Source: CAYXDO01 sp964463485 (GTDB lineage: Bacteria; Myxococcota; Kuafuiibacteriia; Kuafuiibacteriales; Kuafuiibacteriaceae). Taken from it: a DNA stretch of 42,724 nucleotides. Position 1 is the first letter of the stretch, and every line of letters starts with the position of its first letter. The stretch lies in contig CAYXDO010000092.1 of NCBI GenBank assembly GCA_964463485.1, forward strand, positions 1-42,724, written 5' to 3'. Below, piece by piece: positions 15,295 through 25,500 of the stretch. The notes beneath the pieces were generated by a model. That model made no database searches, had not been told where the DNA came from, and saw nothing but the letters and a program-made list of their open reading frames with translations. The translations under genes were made by a program, and so were the position numbers.

Positions 15295-17775
15295 GTGAAC
15301 CTGGGACTCAGGCCGCAGCGCGGGAGAGTTGCTGGCATGACTCTCGTCGTCCTGAATGCCTGTGTACCTTCGGCCAGGTTCGTGCAGCTCGGCGAGGACG
15401 AGCTCGCTGTCGTCCTGGCCGTGGATGACGTCGGGCGCGCGACGCGTCACCACGATAGCTTCGTCAGCGGGGGAGACGGAGCCAGCTTCGTCACCACGCC
15501 TGGGGAACGGGCCGTCGCGCTCGTGGTGACGCGTGATGAGCTGCTGAATGCACGAGGGGAGCCGCTCACCTCGGATGAGTTGGAGGAGCTCCGCATCGTG
15601 ACGGCCGAGTCCACGGACGGATGCCGTTCGTGCGCCATGGTCGGCTGGCGAGAAGCTCCTCTCGTCCTTCACTCGGGCGATCGGTGCCCCGTTCCTGCCT
15701 TCAGCCGCCCGCTCGTCGATGGTGTGCCCACGATGAGTCCTTGGATCGACGAACTCAGGAGGTCCTTGAGGATCTTGGTGCCCGGCCCTTGTGCGCCCGA
15801 GCCTCGTGAATTCGCGGGCGCTCCGGTTTCATACGAGCTCATCAGCCCAGCCTCCGACGCCGAGTTTCCGCAACTGATTGTGACTGCGACATCTGGTCGA
15901 GCTCTGATTTGCGGCGAAGACTTCGCCCTCGAGATCTCTTCCGAGGGCACACGCAAGGAGCTCCCGATTACGCTCGCGGGGCCCCCCGTCGCGGGCGTCG
16001 AGCTCTCAGGCGCCTATCTGGTAGCCACGCGGACCAAGAATCCACGCACCACCTTTCAGCTCATTCGAGGAGACGAGGTTCGTACGATCTCGTCGGAGCT
16101 GGCGGATTCTTACTTCGTCGCCACCGGGATCGCGAGGCTGACGAACGGCCGCATCGCCGTGGCCGGTCGGGGGTCGGCCAAACCGACTGACATCGCCGAC
16201 CACTACGCCTTGGTGGCCATTTGTGACTTGGTCGGTATGAGCCTCGAGTGCTCGGACATCGCCCGCGGAACCGAGGCCATCCTCAAGGACTCGGGGGCGA
16301 AGAGTGTGGCCCTCGCGATGAACGACGGAAGCGCGGCCTTCGTGTTCGACCATGGGCGACTCGTGGAGATGGGTCGCCGGCCCAAAGCGAGCCGGGACGT
16401 CGCGACGGACCTTGGATTGAATCCGGCGAACTTGGACGTGCCGCTCGCCGCCTTCCTCGGCGAGGCCTTGGTCGTCGCTGCTCGGTATCGGGGCGAGACT
16501 TTTCTGGCCCGGTCCCACTTGGCCGAAGATGGACTCCGACCTTTCGAAGTGATCGAACCCAGTCGCGGGCTCATGTCGATACTCGGATTCGTCTCGACCG
16601 GTACGGTGACCCTCATACGCGGCCAGCCCGGGCTCGTGCTGGACCGAGACGCCCGAGTGACCGGCGAAGCTCGGTCCGACCCTCTTCCACCCTTTTTCGA
16701 GCAACTCACCCAGGCGCCTCCTATTCTCCTTCGGAGCCCTGACGGAACAGTCCTGCGCACCGACGACTTGGCGCGCTTCGCCAAGCTCTACGGAACCGAT
16801 ACCGGGCTCGACAAGGCAGCTTACGTGGGGGAGGAAGCTGGCGGCTTTCGAGTTGTCTGGAATCATCCGGCGATGACCAGGGTGGAGCTCGACCCTCCGC
16901 GCGCCCTGCCTCCCGAACCCATCGACGGCATCGCTCCGGAGGATCTAGTGGCCCACGCGGCCTCCGATCCTGCAACCGGGGATCTGATTCTCGTGGGGCG
17001 GGACGCGCGAGGCGGCTTTTTACGCCGGGCTCGCAGCGGCTCGCCGACCATCGCGCTCGACGCGATGCCCAGATGCGTCACGGTGGCCGACGATGGGTCG
17101 ATTCTCGTGGGCGGCGACGAGTATCGGCTCTGGAAGCTCACGTCGGACCGCGTCCAGGAGATCCAGGTCGACTTCGACGATCCGACCACCGACGTCACCG
17201 AGGGAGCAGCCTCGTGTGGCCGGTCGCCGATGTTCACGGCCGTGGCCGCTTGGGGCGGAGGGGGCTGGGCGGCTGGTACCTGTGGCCAGCTCGTGCGAAT
17301 CGAGATCCCGAGCGGTCGGGCCTACGGAGTATTCATCCCGAATACTCTCATCGGCCACAACGATGACGGCCAGCGCGACACACCGAGCTTCGACGCGATC
17401 TTGGCGACCGGGCCGGGGTCCGTGCTGTTCGCAGGCGAGGAGTCCCGTCACTATACCGACGTGGTGAGTGTGCTCGGCGTTTCGGCCACCCAGCTCGGAT
17501 TGGAGGTCAGCGGCTTCGAAGGGTACAGCGAGGGACGCGGGCTCGACCTCGCCCCGCCTCGCAGGGCCGTCGCACTCCTCGGCCAAAATCCCGAGCAACC
17601 GGTAGTCGTCGCTTCCAGTGCCTACACGGATGCCGTTCCAGGCTTTGTGGACGCGATCGGCACTTCGAACCCGCAAAATCGGCTCTACCACGTACCGACG
17701 GCAGCGGCGATGAGCGCCCACGGAGAAATTCTCATCGCCGCCAGCTCCGGGCGCATCTACCTGGGCGTACCGTGA
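15295..17775 (+). CDS. large lipoprotein of unknown function, beta-propeller-like
   Basis: Protein of about 826 aa from GTG 15295. This start gives a classic lipoprotein leader (basic LRPQRGR, then VAGMTLVVLNAC with the lipobox Cys). The frame stays open upstream only because it reads through the inserted repeat at 15038-15231, so longer starts are wrong. The first 170 residues have Cys pairs (STDGCRSCAM) and may form a separate domain. The rest contains many ADDGSILVGGDEYRLWKL- and DPATGDLILVGRDARGGFL-like strand-turn-strand units, suggesting a beta-propeller. No enzymatic motif was found. The stop codon lies 2 bp from the stop of the convergent downstream gene. Confidence 0.75.
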   Translation: MNLGLRPQRGRVAGMTLVVLNACVPSARFVQLGEDELAVVLAVDDVGRATRHHDSFVSGGDGASFVTTPGERAVALVVTRDELLNARGEPLTSDELEELRIVTAESTDGCRSCAMVGWREAPLVLHSGDRCPVPAFSRPLVDGVPTMSPWIDELRRSLRILVPGPCAPEPREFAGAPVSYELISPASDAEFPQLIVTATSGRALICGEDFALEISSEGTRKELPITLAGPPVAGVELSGAYLVATRTKNPRTTFQLIRGDEVRTISSELADSYFVATGIARLTNGRIAVAGRGSAKPTDIADHYALVAICDLVGMSLECSDIARGTEAILKDSGAKSVALAMNDGSAAFVFDHGRLVEMGRRPKASRDVATDLGLNPANLDVPLAAFLGEALVVAARYRGETFLARSHLAEDGLRPFEVIEPSRGLMSILGFVSTGTVTLIRGQPGLVLDRDARVTGEARSDPLPPFFEQLTQAPPILLRSPDGTVLRTDDLARFAKLYGTDTGLDKAAYVGEEAGGFRVVWNHPAMTRVELDPPRALPPEPIDGIAPEDLVAHAASDPATGDLILVGRDARGGFLRRARSGSPTIALDAMPRCVTVADDGSILVGGDEYRLWKLTSDRVQEIQVDFDDPTTDVTEGAASCGRSPMFTAVAAWGGGGWAAGTCGQLVRIEIPSGRAYGVFIPNTLIGHNDDGQRDTPSFDAILATGPGSVLFAGEESRHYTDVVSVLGVSATQLGLEVSGFEGYSEGRGLDLAPPRRAVALLGQNPEQPVVVASSAYTDAVPGFVDAIGTSNPQNRLYHVPTAAAMSAHGEILIAASSGRIYLGVP

Positions 17776-17777
17776 GT

Positions 17778-18980
17778 TTAAGTTCGGCCCGCCTTGCTGA
17801 TGGCGAGGACGATTCCTCGAGCGCGGGCGACGAACGGGTCGTCTTGAGTCGGCGCCGCCGCGAACAGCGTCTTGAAAGTCTCGAGCGCTTTGTCGACTTG
17901 GCCCTTGGTGAGCTCGGCTTCGGCCTTTCCGAGGAGGCTCGGGAGATGAGTTGCGTCGTGCCCGAGCGCGCGTTCGTACCATTCGAGCGCGACGTCGGGT
18001 CTCTTTTTGGCCATCTCCGTCGCCCCTACGCCCGCCATTGCGTACGGATCTTCGGGATCGACCGCGACGATCGACTCGAACACCGCGCGGGCGTCTTCGT
18101 ACTTTCCGTTCTCGAGCAGCGCGTAGCCGACCATTCGGAGCGCGGCGACTTGATCCGGACTCACGGAGACGGTCTGGTGGAGCGGTTGGCGAGCGGGCGG
18201 GAGCGTCTGCTCCCCCATGGGTACGAAGGTCTCATGGTGCACGCCGCCCTTTTCGTCGACCGTCTCGACCCCGAGCTTCTTCCCGTCGCCCGAGAAATAC
18301 TCGGTCTTTGCTCGCCGTCCGAGGGCGTCGTAACCCATCTTGGCGATGGTCGTGCCCCCTTCGCGCTCCATCTCGAGCTCGATCTGTCGGTCCGCCGAGT
18401 CGTATTCGTAGGAGAACGTACTCTTCTTGGATCCCGACGCGTCGAACCAGCTCCGTTTGATTAGGCGACCCTTCGCGTCGTAGCCGAGCTCGAAGTGCCC
18501 GTCGAGCTCCTGACCGTCTTTGCCCTTGTAGACGGTGTCGCGGAGCGGCCTGCCTTTGGCGTCGGGCTCGTAGACCCGCCGCTCCTTCAGGCGCTTGGTT
18601 CGGTCGTGGATCTTCTCCTCACGAAACCTTCCCTGGTCGTCGCACGTCACGACGATGCGAAATCGCAGCTTGCCCTTCGGATCGACCTCTTGGCGCGCGG
18701 CGAGGAACCCCTTCGCGTTGTACTCATACGAGTTCTTACCCACGAGGCCAGTGAGCGGGTCGCTGTAGTTCGAGTATTGCAGCTTTCCTTTCTCGAAGAC
18801 CGGCTTTCTTACGAGTGGCTTTTCGGAACCCTCCACCCACTCCCGAATCTCCACGATATCTTTGTCCGTGTCGATCTCACAGTATCGATGTGGCTTGGCC
18901 CCTTCGGGCACCGGCCACATGCCCTCGATCTTGCCCGAAGGGCTGAGCTCCCAGGTTTGGAACCGCTTGGTCTTGATCAT
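17778..18980 (-). CDS. YD-repeat-like and TPR domain protein
   Basis: Protein of 400 aa without a signal peptide. Residues 70-260 carry repeated short units of the YD/RHS type (NSYEYNAKGFLAARQEVD, FELGYDAKGRLIKRSWFD, FSYEYDSADRQIELEME, MGYDALGRRAKTEYF), which in larger proteins form beta-strand shells. Residues 285-395 are tetratricopeptide-like (ALRMVGYALLENGKYEDARAVFESIVAVDPEDPYAMAGVG, VALEWYERALGHDATHLPSLLGKAEAELTKGQVDKALETF). Such a mix suggests a binding scaffold. The start lies 7 bp downstream of the stop of the radical SAM gene, so the two are co-transcribed. Its role relative to that enzyme is unknown. Confidence 0.75.
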   Translation of the reverse strand: MIKTKRFQTWELSPSGKIEGMWPVPEGAKPHRYCEIDTDKDIVEIREWVEGSEKPLVRKPVFEKGKLQYSNYSDPLTGLVGKNSYEYNAKGFLAARQEVDPKGKLRFRIVVTCDDQGRFREEKIHDRTKRLKERRVYEPDAKGRPLRDTVYKGKDGQELDGHFELGYDAKGRLIKRSWFDASGSKKSTFSYEYDSADRQIELEMEREGGTTIAKMGYDALGRRAKTEYFSGDGKKLGVETVDEKGGVHHETFVPMGEQTLPPARQPLHQTVSVSPDQVAALRMVGYALLENGKYEDARAVFESIVAVDPEDPYAMAGVGATEMAKKRPDVALEWYERALGHDATHLPSLLGKAEAELTKGQVDKALETFKTLFAAAPTQDDPFVARARGIVLAISKAGRT

Positions 18981-18987
18981 GACTTCC

Positions 18988-20883
18988 TCAGAATACGAAC
19001 TCGACAGGCTCGTTCGAGGTCGCGCGGAATCGGTGACTTCGAACGAAATCCTTGCCGTGGTGGGCTAGGTACAAATGAAGATTCTCTCGGCTTCTCAGGG
19101 CCATCCAGAGCGGGTCGCCCTGAGCGTCCCGCATGACCTCGTTACACAGCGCGGCCATCCTCGACACCTCTTCGCCCGAGATCCCTCGCTCGACCTCGAA
19201 GGTGACGTGAGTCGAGAACTCCTGCTCGTCCTCGATACACCTCGAGATCCCCGCGCTCTCACGGTCTTCGAAGAGAGGAGAGTGCCGATTCAACGTAAAC
19301 ACGCTGCGTCCGTAGGAATGGATGATATCGGAGGAAGATCGCAGCAGCTCGATGGTCGATCTCGCCTCCTCCTCCGTCTCGGTGGGGAACCCAAAAAATA
19401 CGTAAGCGAAGTTCCAAATCCCTGCGGCGTCGGCGTCCGCGAGGAGCTCCATGCGGCGCTTCGGGCTGACACCCTTCTTCATCGCCTTGAGCAGACGCTG
19501 GCTGGCCGTCTCGATCCCCCACATCAACATCGTGGCGCCGGCGCGTCGCGCGAGCTCGAAGGTCTCTCGATCGAAGCGCGGGTCGGTCCATCCGTTGGCA
19601 AACCAACGAACGTCCAGCTCGGCCGAGATCATCGCCTGCGACAGCGTCCGAAGGTCCCCTGGCGAGATCGCTTGGTCGACGAGCTCGAAGTGGCGTACTC
19701 CGAACTCGGTCCGTAGGTGGCGAAGCTCCGCGATCAGGCGGTCCACGGTCACCGAGTCTCTCCCGAGCCCGAAGTGGCTGTCGCAGAAGGTACATCTTCC
19801 GTAATAACAGCCTTTGGAAAGTCGTACGCAGACCACTCGCTCGGGGGAAAGGTACCGATCGAGCTCGAACCCGGACAGGTCCTGAAACGCGAGGCTACTC
19901 ATCGGCTCGCCTGGCGCGTCGAAGCTGAACTTGACCTCTTTGGACGTCGGGTCGAGGTGCAAAAGGTTTGGCACGCGATCCAGGTTTGGCACGCGATCCA
20001 GGTTTGGCACGAGGCCGAGCCTGTTGTCGGGCTCGAGAGCCTCGAACAGGCGGACGATGGGTCCTTCCCCTTCTCCGATCACGAGGGAGTCGGCGAACGT
20101 GTCGAAGAACTCGGGACGCTTCAGAAGCGCGCGTTTCAAGCGACTGAAGAAGTTGCCGCCGATCACCACGTGAGGGGCGGGCTCGCCGAGCGCTCTTCGT
20201 CGATTGCGCTCCTTGACCAGAAGGCGCGCCAGCGTGAGTCCGGGGAGGGCCTGGGAGAAGGCGTTGATCGAGACAGCGAGCACGTCGGGGGCGCTCCGGA
20301 AGATCTTTCGGAGCCGCGCTTCGAAGAACCGGAGGAACGGGTTGGCGAGGGCGTCTTCGGTGAAGGCTCGCATGGGTTCGAAGTCGAATCGAACCAGCGG
20401 AGCGAAGAAGTCGTTCCAGCGAACCTCGTTGGGGAAGAAGGGCAGTGAGTACAGCGTGAGCGCGCGGTCGAGCGCGGCGAGGGCCTCCACGAGCTCGCTC
20501 GGAGAGTAGTAGCGTGGACCGCGAAGGGTCTCCTTGCCACGGATGGCCGCCTCGACGACTTGCTCGAGGCGGGGACCCTTGTCCAAGTAAGCCTCGAGCG
20601 TGGACAGCTTCTTCGCGTCTATGGCAAAGTTGGACGACCGATCCTCGGTGGCGAGTCGAGCGATCGCGCTGGATTCTAGGAGCCGGCGCTCGTTATTCGC
20701 GCGCGCGAGAGAGAAGGAGAGCGGGTCTCCGTCCAAGACGGAGCTCACCAGCTCGAGGTTCAGATCGTGGACGGTGACGATGTGGCCCGCGCGGCGAAGC
20801 TGACCGGCGAGGGAAGCGATCGCGAAGTGCGGCTGTGCGGCCGTCCATTCCGGAGGGAAGAGCAGCGAGCCACGCAGCGCCAC
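18988..20883 (-). CDS. B12-binding-type radical SAM protein
   Basis: Protein of 631 aa. The N-terminal region (1-50: GSLLFPPEWTAAQPHFAIASLAGQLRRAGHIVTVHDLN) and the segment at 195-285 (PDVLAVSINAFSQALPGL...VVIGGNFFSRL...SLVIGEGEG) match the cobalamin-binding-like fold of class B radical SAM enzymes. No clear DxHxxG cobalamin motif is visible, so B12 binding is uncertain. The iron-sulfur motif is CYYGRCTFC (Cys359, Cys364, Cys367), a CX4CX2C spacing rather than the usual CX3CX2C. The radical SAM barrel continues to about 560 (WFANGWTDPRF, MLMWGIETASQRLLKAMKKG). Homologues catalyse methylations or rearrangements. A tandem 18-bp repeat inserts three VPNLDR-like units at about 292-307. The start lies 7 bp from the upstream gene's stop. 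Confidence 0.85.
   Translation of the reverse strand: MALRGSLLFPPEWTAAQPHFAIASLAGQLRRAGHIVTVHDLNLELVSSVLDGDPLSFSLARANNERRLLESSAIARLATEDRSSNFAIDAKKLSTLEAYLDKGPRLEQVVEAAIRGKETLRGPRYYSPSELVEALAALDRALTLYSLPFFPNEVRWNDFFAPLVRFDFEPMRAFTEDALANPFLRFFEARLRKIFRSAPDVLAVSINAFSQALPGLTLARLLVKERNRRRALGEPAPHVVIGGNFFSRLKRALLKRPEFFDTFADSLVIGEGEGPIVRLFEALEPDNRLGLVPNLDRVPNLDRVPNLLHLDPTSKEVKFSFDAPGEPMSSLAFQDLSGFELDRYLSPERVVCVRLSKGCYYGRCTFCDSHFGLGRDSVTVDRLIAELRHLRTEFGVRHFELVDQAISPGDLRTLSQAMISAELDVRWFANGWTDPRFDRETFELARRAGATMLMWGIETASQRLLKAMKKGVSPKRRMELLADADAAGIWNFAYVFFGFPTETEEEARSTIELLRSSSDIIHSYGRSVFTLNRHSPLFEDRESAGISRCIEDEQEFSTHVTFEVERGISGEEVSRMAALCNEVMRDAQGDPLWMALRSRENLHLYLAHHGKDFVRSHRFRATSNEPVEFVF
19964..20012. 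repeat. 18-bp tandem repeat inside the radical SAM gene
   Basis: AGGTTTGGCACGCGATCC occurs at 19964-19981 and 19982-19999, followed by a partial third copy to 20012. It encodes repeated VPNLDR units in the linker between the cobalamin-like and radical SAM domains and keeps the frame. It is probably a slippage product. Confidence 0.9.
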
Positions 20884-20890
20884 GCAGACC

Positions 20891-21286
20891 TCAAAGAGGA
20901 CGTCTGGGCGGCGGAGCTGACTTTCGCGGGGGCGGAGGCTCGGACTTTCTCGGTGGTGGGGCCTCCGACTTTCGCGGCGGCGGGGCCTCCGACTTCCTCG
21001 CCACCCTCTTCACCGCCGACGGAGCGCTCTCTGCTGCCTCGGACGTGAGCTCGTCGCGCTTGTGATGAACGAACTCGGCCACCTCCGTAATCAGAGGAAG
21101 CATCTTGACCTCACGGAGGTCGCGAATCGAGCGCATCAACTCGGCCTGCCGGTCCGCAGCGTCCTGGACTTCCTCGACACTCTCCCCAGCAAAGCTCAAG
21201 GTCTCGAGCTGATCTCGCAGCTCTTGCTCCTCGCGCATGTAGCGAATGAAGAGCTCCATTTTTTGGCGAACTTCGTCCCGATTCAC
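20891..21286 (-). CDS. small coiled-coil protein with Pro-rich repeat tail
   Basis: Protein of 131 aa. Residues 1-80 are strongly helical and charged (RDEVRQKMELFIRYMREEQELRDQLETL, DAADRQAELMRSIRDLREVKMLPLITEVAEFVHHKRDEL), consistent with a coiled coil. Residues 98-129 are four repeats of KSEAPPPR-like units (KSEAPPPR, KSEAPPPR, KSEPPPPR, KSAPPPRR), basic and proline-rich and probably unstructured. The family is not recognised. The stop is 7 bp before the radical SAM start, so the two genes form an operon, and the protein may be an adaptor for that enzyme. The gene upstream ends 125 bp away. Confidence 0.75.
   Translation of the reverse strand: MNRDEVRQKMELFIRYMREEQELRDQLETLSFAGESVEEVQDAADRQAELMRSIRDLREVKMLPLITEVAEFVHHKRDELTSEAAESAPSAVKRVARKSEAPPPRKSEAPPPRKSEPPPPRKSAPPPRRPL
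20903..20995. repeat. 24-bp tandem repeat encoding KSEAPPPR units
   Basis: About four imperfect 24-bp units encode the repeated Lys-Ser-Glu-Ala-Pro-Pro-Pro-Arg tail of the preceding coding sequence (residues 98-128). The units differ by single substitutions, so the array is an old in-frame duplication. Confidence 0.85.
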
Positions 21287-21345
21287 ACAGACCTCCAGAT
21301 GAATGGGGATGGTAACACGATTTCTTTACGTTTGGGTATGGATGG

Positions 21346-21380
21346 CCGCTGCGCGGCAACACGAAAAAGCTGCGCAGCGG
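21346..21380. terminator. hairpin downstream of the Met/Cys/His-rich protein gene
   Basis: CCGCTGCGC (21346-21354) and GCGCAGCGG (21372-21380) form a perfect 9-bp GC-rich stem with a 17-nt loop, in the 125-bp gap after the minus-strand stop at 21412. There is no T-run after the stem on the minus strand, so it is at best a weak or Rho-assisted terminator, or a processing hairpin. Confidence 0.4.
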
Positions 21381-21411
21381 AAGGGCAGGGGCGAAAAAAT
21401 GGGCCGTCTAC

Positions 21412-22461
21412 TCAGGCGTACCCAAGCTGACCCTGACCCTGACCCATACCCATCCCCGAGAGCATGTAGGCTTGGGCAAAGAGCGAGAGAATCGACTGCG
21501 AGGGGAACATGGGCGAGCCGAGTCCCTGCAACTGACTTGCGAGCGCCCCGAGCGTCGGATCCTGGGTCACCGCCTCGAGCCCTCCGGAGTACATCTTGAG
21601 GAGCTGCTGGGACTGCCCCTCGGAGCTGAGCGCGCTCTGGTACGCGTTCTCGATCCCGAAGCTCTGCAAAAATGGGCTCTTGTCTGAGGCCTGTTTCGTC
21701 TCCTTCATCGCCCCGATCAGGTCGTCGGCCTTGGCGCCGTAGCGCTTCTCGATGTCCTCGATCGCACCTTTGAAGTTGTAGTCACCCATGTCGAGCTGGC
21801 CGTCGCCCGCGCCGTCCGCGAACACCGCCCCATTCTCGAATTTGAGCGCCTTGAGCTCGTCACCTTCCTTGCTCTTGACGGTGGTGACTTCGGCCTTGAT
21901 CCCGTACTCGTCCTTCAGTTTCTTCGCGAGATCTTCGGGGTTCTGGAAGGACTTGAAGCCGCCCCTCGTGGTCTCCTGCTTGTTCAACAGGTCGTAGAGC
22001 GCGAGCTTGATGTGGTCCGAGTTGTTGAGGTTGCTCGGGTTGTCGCGCCCGGTGCGGCACGACTGGTGGGTCGCGAACTTGTCGGTGCCGTCGGCCTGCT
22101 GGACCCGCTGGAAGTTTCCGAGGCTCATCGGCATCACGCCGTGATGGTGGTGGCACATACACATGCACATCGGGCCAAAGGCGCCCAGCATGCCGAAGTC
22201 ACCCATGCCCTTGCCGATCCCCATCTGGCCGAACAGGCCGCCCGAAAGCAGCGATGACATCGCGGAGCTCAAAGCCATGTCCGAGTACCCCGGCGGCGGG
22301 AAGAAGAACGGCGTGGCCTGCGCGAAACGCGTCGCCGGCGAGGGCCCGAACGTATCCTGCGACAAGAGCCCGGCGGCGAACTGCGCCTGATTCTGGCTGA
22401 TGTTGAGGGTCTGGATGTTTTGGAAGACGTTGATGTTGTAGCTGGTGTTGATCGTAGTCAT
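21412..22461 (-). CDS. Met/Cys/His-rich protein with dockerin/EF-hand-like loop, unknown function
   Basis: Protein of about 349 aa from ATG 22461, chosen because a strong GAAGGAGG site lies 6 nt upstream; the frame is open further to a TTG at 22539. The N-terminus MTTINTSYNINVFQNIQTLNISQNQ is polar with no signal peptide. A Gly/Met-rich stretch leads to a metal-ligand cluster CMCMCHHHH (residues 99-107, DNA about 22141-22170). A calcium-loop-like DGAGDGQLDMGD lies at 216-227, in a helical context with LKDEYGIKAEVTTVKSKEGDELKALKFENG upstream. The C-terminus is Gln/Gly/Met-rich (SGMGMGQGQGQLGYA). No family is recognised. It lies between the SAHH-like protein and the coiled-coil/radical SAM pair on the same strand. 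Confidence 0.72.
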   Translation of the reverse strand: MTTINTSYNINVFQNIQTLNISQNQAQFAAGLLSQDTFGPSPATRFAQATPFFFPPPGYSDMALSSAMSSLLSGGLFGQMGIGKGMGDFGMLGAFGPMCMCMCHHHHGVMPMSLGNFQRVQQADGTDKFATHQSCRTGRDNPSNLNNSDHIKLALYDLLNKQETTRGGFKSFQNPEDLAKKLKDEYGIKAEVTTVKSKEGDELKALKFENGAVFADGAGDGQLDMGDYNFKGAIEDIEKRYGAKADDLIGAMKETKQASDKSPFLQSFGIENAYQSALSSEGQSQQLLKMYSGGLEAVTQDPTLGALASQLQGLGSPMFPSQSILSLFAQAYMLSGMGMGQGQGQLGYA

Positions 22462-22558
22462 CGAAGCCTCCTTCGCCGGATATCCGGCCGATGGGAGAGC
22501 CTCGCATGGATCGGGTGCGAGAAATTTGACGCATCGCAAATTCAGCGACGCAAACGCC

Positions 22559-25500
22559 TCAGGATGCGGGCGCTTCGGCCGAAGCGGCGGCCTTGGCCTC
22601 GCCGTGAATGCGTTCGACGAGCTGCTCGTGCAGCTCGAGGAGCTCTTTTTGGTCTCCGTCGTTCAGCGACACGTAGCCCTTCTCTTGGCCGCGGATCGAC
22701 TGTACGGCGGCGGCCAGGCTCAAGGACATCGTCATGTCGATCCACTCGGGCGGCACCGAGTTGATGTCGTTGAAGTTCGCAGGGAGCCCATCGGCGATGA
22801 CCGTTCGAATCGTGCCGTCCTTGAGCCAGTAGTGCCACGTTTGCTGGTTGTTGACCTCCGCGGCCAACACTTTGCGGATCCGGCCCTGATCGTCGGTCGC
22901 GAGCTCCGCGAGCTTTTTCATGTTGATCTCGACCAACTTCGAAGACGCGGACACGTAGATCGCGTTGGGATCGCTCGACATGATCTGTTCTTCGTCGATC
23001 GACAGGTGCCCGGAGCACCCGATCAACATGAATTTTCCGTCGGCGATGGTTTTCTTGTCCTTCACGACCGTGTAGCCGCCGTCTTTGGCGAGCTTCTCCA
23101 TCTCCGGCGTCATGTACGGATCGTAGACGTAGACCGACGCTCGATCGCCCGCGAAGGCTTCCGCGGTGGCCTGGCCGATCGGTCCGAAGCCGAGGATCAG
23201 GACGGGCTTTTGTTCGTGGCCGGTCTTGAGCTGAGTTTCGACGGCGTTCACCGCTCGCACGACGGCTTGCCCGATGAACTTTGCCTCTTTTTTCGCCTTG
23301 AGGTCGGTGCGGGCGTAACTCACCACGTGCATGGCTTTGTCGTTGCGATATTCCGGACGGTCTCCGAAGGCGGTCTGCTCGGTGAAGTGGACTTGATCGA
23401 GCAGGTACGGGTACTTCTTCTTGAAGTAGTCGCGAGCGGTGGGGCCGTCGCAGACGACCAGCATCTTCTTCGCGTTCTCGAGGTGTTTTTTCACGAGATC
23501 GTCGACCGAGCGCTCGATCTCCGAGTACAGCGCCTGCATGTCTCTCGGTGGGACGCGGGGGACGAGCCCGAAGGACTTGGCCACCGCCTGCTCCACCTCG
23601 ACGTTCTTGTGGTACGGGATGCCGACGAAGATCGCGTCCTCGGGGTTCATACCCAGCGCCTTGTACCCTCCGATCTGCGGGTACGCCTGGCCAAGCATGT
23701 GCTGGACCATCAGCACGTTCGTGTCTTTGAGGGGCTGGTCCTCTTTGTATTTGTCGACGACGTGCTGAATCATCGGCAGTCGGAGCGGAATGCGGGCGAA
23801 GCGTTTGAACGCGGCTTTGAGCTCCGAGTTCTTGAACACGTCCCGTTCGAGCCGAGTGTGGATGGCTTCGTAGCCGAGCGCGAGGTTCGAGACTTTGAGG
23901 AATTCGGTCTCGGCGTTTGGATTTCCAACCAAGGCGGCGGAGAGTGTATCGGCGAGTCCGACGAAGTCGAGGGAGTCGGCTTTGAGGAGGGCCATCGCGG
24001 CGGCGCTGGCCTTCTCGGCCGGGAACCCCAGACCCTTGGGGTCGCTGAGGATGGAGACGAGCGCGGCGTGACTCATCGTGGGCGACGGTCGCCCGGCGAT
24101 GAAATCGAGCAGCAGCGGATAGCTCGAGTTGGGATCGTAGGCAGACAGAGGCCTGATTCCGACCGCGTCGGCGGCGCGTTTGAGCGCGGCGCGCCGGAAA
24201 GCCGCGGTGAGTCGTGCGTCGAGCTCCGGGGGGACGTCAGGCGTGTCGACGTCCTTCGCGATCGTCTCGATCACGGCCTGGCCGATGGCCGCGCCCTCGT
24301 CTTTGCCGAGGTGCTGAGTAGCGAACCGAAGGAACCCATCGAGCGGCATGCCCTGAGTAGCCGAGGGTGACACGGCGTCCGTCCTTTTGTCCCACTGCGG
24401 GAGGAATGGGTAGGCCGCCTGGAGCAACCTCACGTCCTCCGCCGCGAAGTCGGGGAAGGCTGCGGCGAAGTCAGGACTTTGCGCTTTCATGAATTTCGCC
24501 ACGTCGTCGAGAGTTGCCCCGACGAACATTTTTCCCATGGCGTCGGCCACCTGATTGGCCAAGAGGAAGTTCATCTCGACGCGCGAGCGCTCCACTTTCA
24601 GGGCGCCGAACAGGTCTGGAAACGACGAAATCAAGTGCTGGACCGTGTGGTCGTTGAAGCTAGGGTCCTGCTTCTTCATCACCTGAGTGATTTCCGAGAG
24701 CGACATCCTCGCAGCGCGACTTCCCAAGGTCTTGGCCATCTTCTCGGCGAGCTGGCGGTCGAAATTGTCTCGGCGGTCCGAGAGCAGCGCGCCGAGCTTG
24801 TCCGCGAAGGTGGGCTCGCCTTGGATGAAGCCGAGCACCTGCTCGGGCGTGAGGGTCGCGGTCACCGGAGGCGGGGTCGCGAACAACATCCAGTCAGACT
24901 CTCCGCGCCGCCCGACCTGCTTGGTCCCAGGGAGCAACACGGAGGCTTTTTCCAGGCGCTCGCAGATCCGATCGAGCAGTGAGTACAGGTTCTCGCCCGA
25001 TTTTGCGGCTCCGAGCTCCTCGGCGATGGCGCTTCGAAGCTGTGCCTGACGCTCCGCGAAGATCTTGGCGCCGGTCTCGTTGGGCGCGCGATTCATCAGC
25101 GCGACGACTTGCTCCGGCGTGACTCGGGCTCGGGCTTTGGCCTTTTCGACGCTGTCGCCGTCACCCCACCACATCAAACAAGCGTAATAGTCGATGTCGC
25201 GGTTGTGCTCCTCGGCGATCTCTTTTGGGGCGAAGTGAGGCGGCGCGTTGATGATCGCGCGTCGCAGATAGAAGCCCGGACCCTCGCCGCCGAGGGCTTT
25301 TCGAATCGCCTCGGTCTCGGATTGACTGACTCGCGTCGCTGGAACGTTGTTGAGTTGTAGGTACCCGCGCTCGTGTTTGAAGCGCTGCCCGAAGTACTTG
25401 TTGGGGTCGGCGATCGAATAGTCTTTGAATCTCTGCGCGAGCTGGTCACGTCGCGACGAGGCTTGAACGTACATACTCGCGATGATGTCGAGGTGACCTT

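Noticed and set aside
22445..24370. 641-residue plus-strand open frame
   Set aside because: It is antisense to the SAHH-like coding sequence and runs on in GC-rich antisense; composition is Arg/Val/Asp-rich and no domain is seen.
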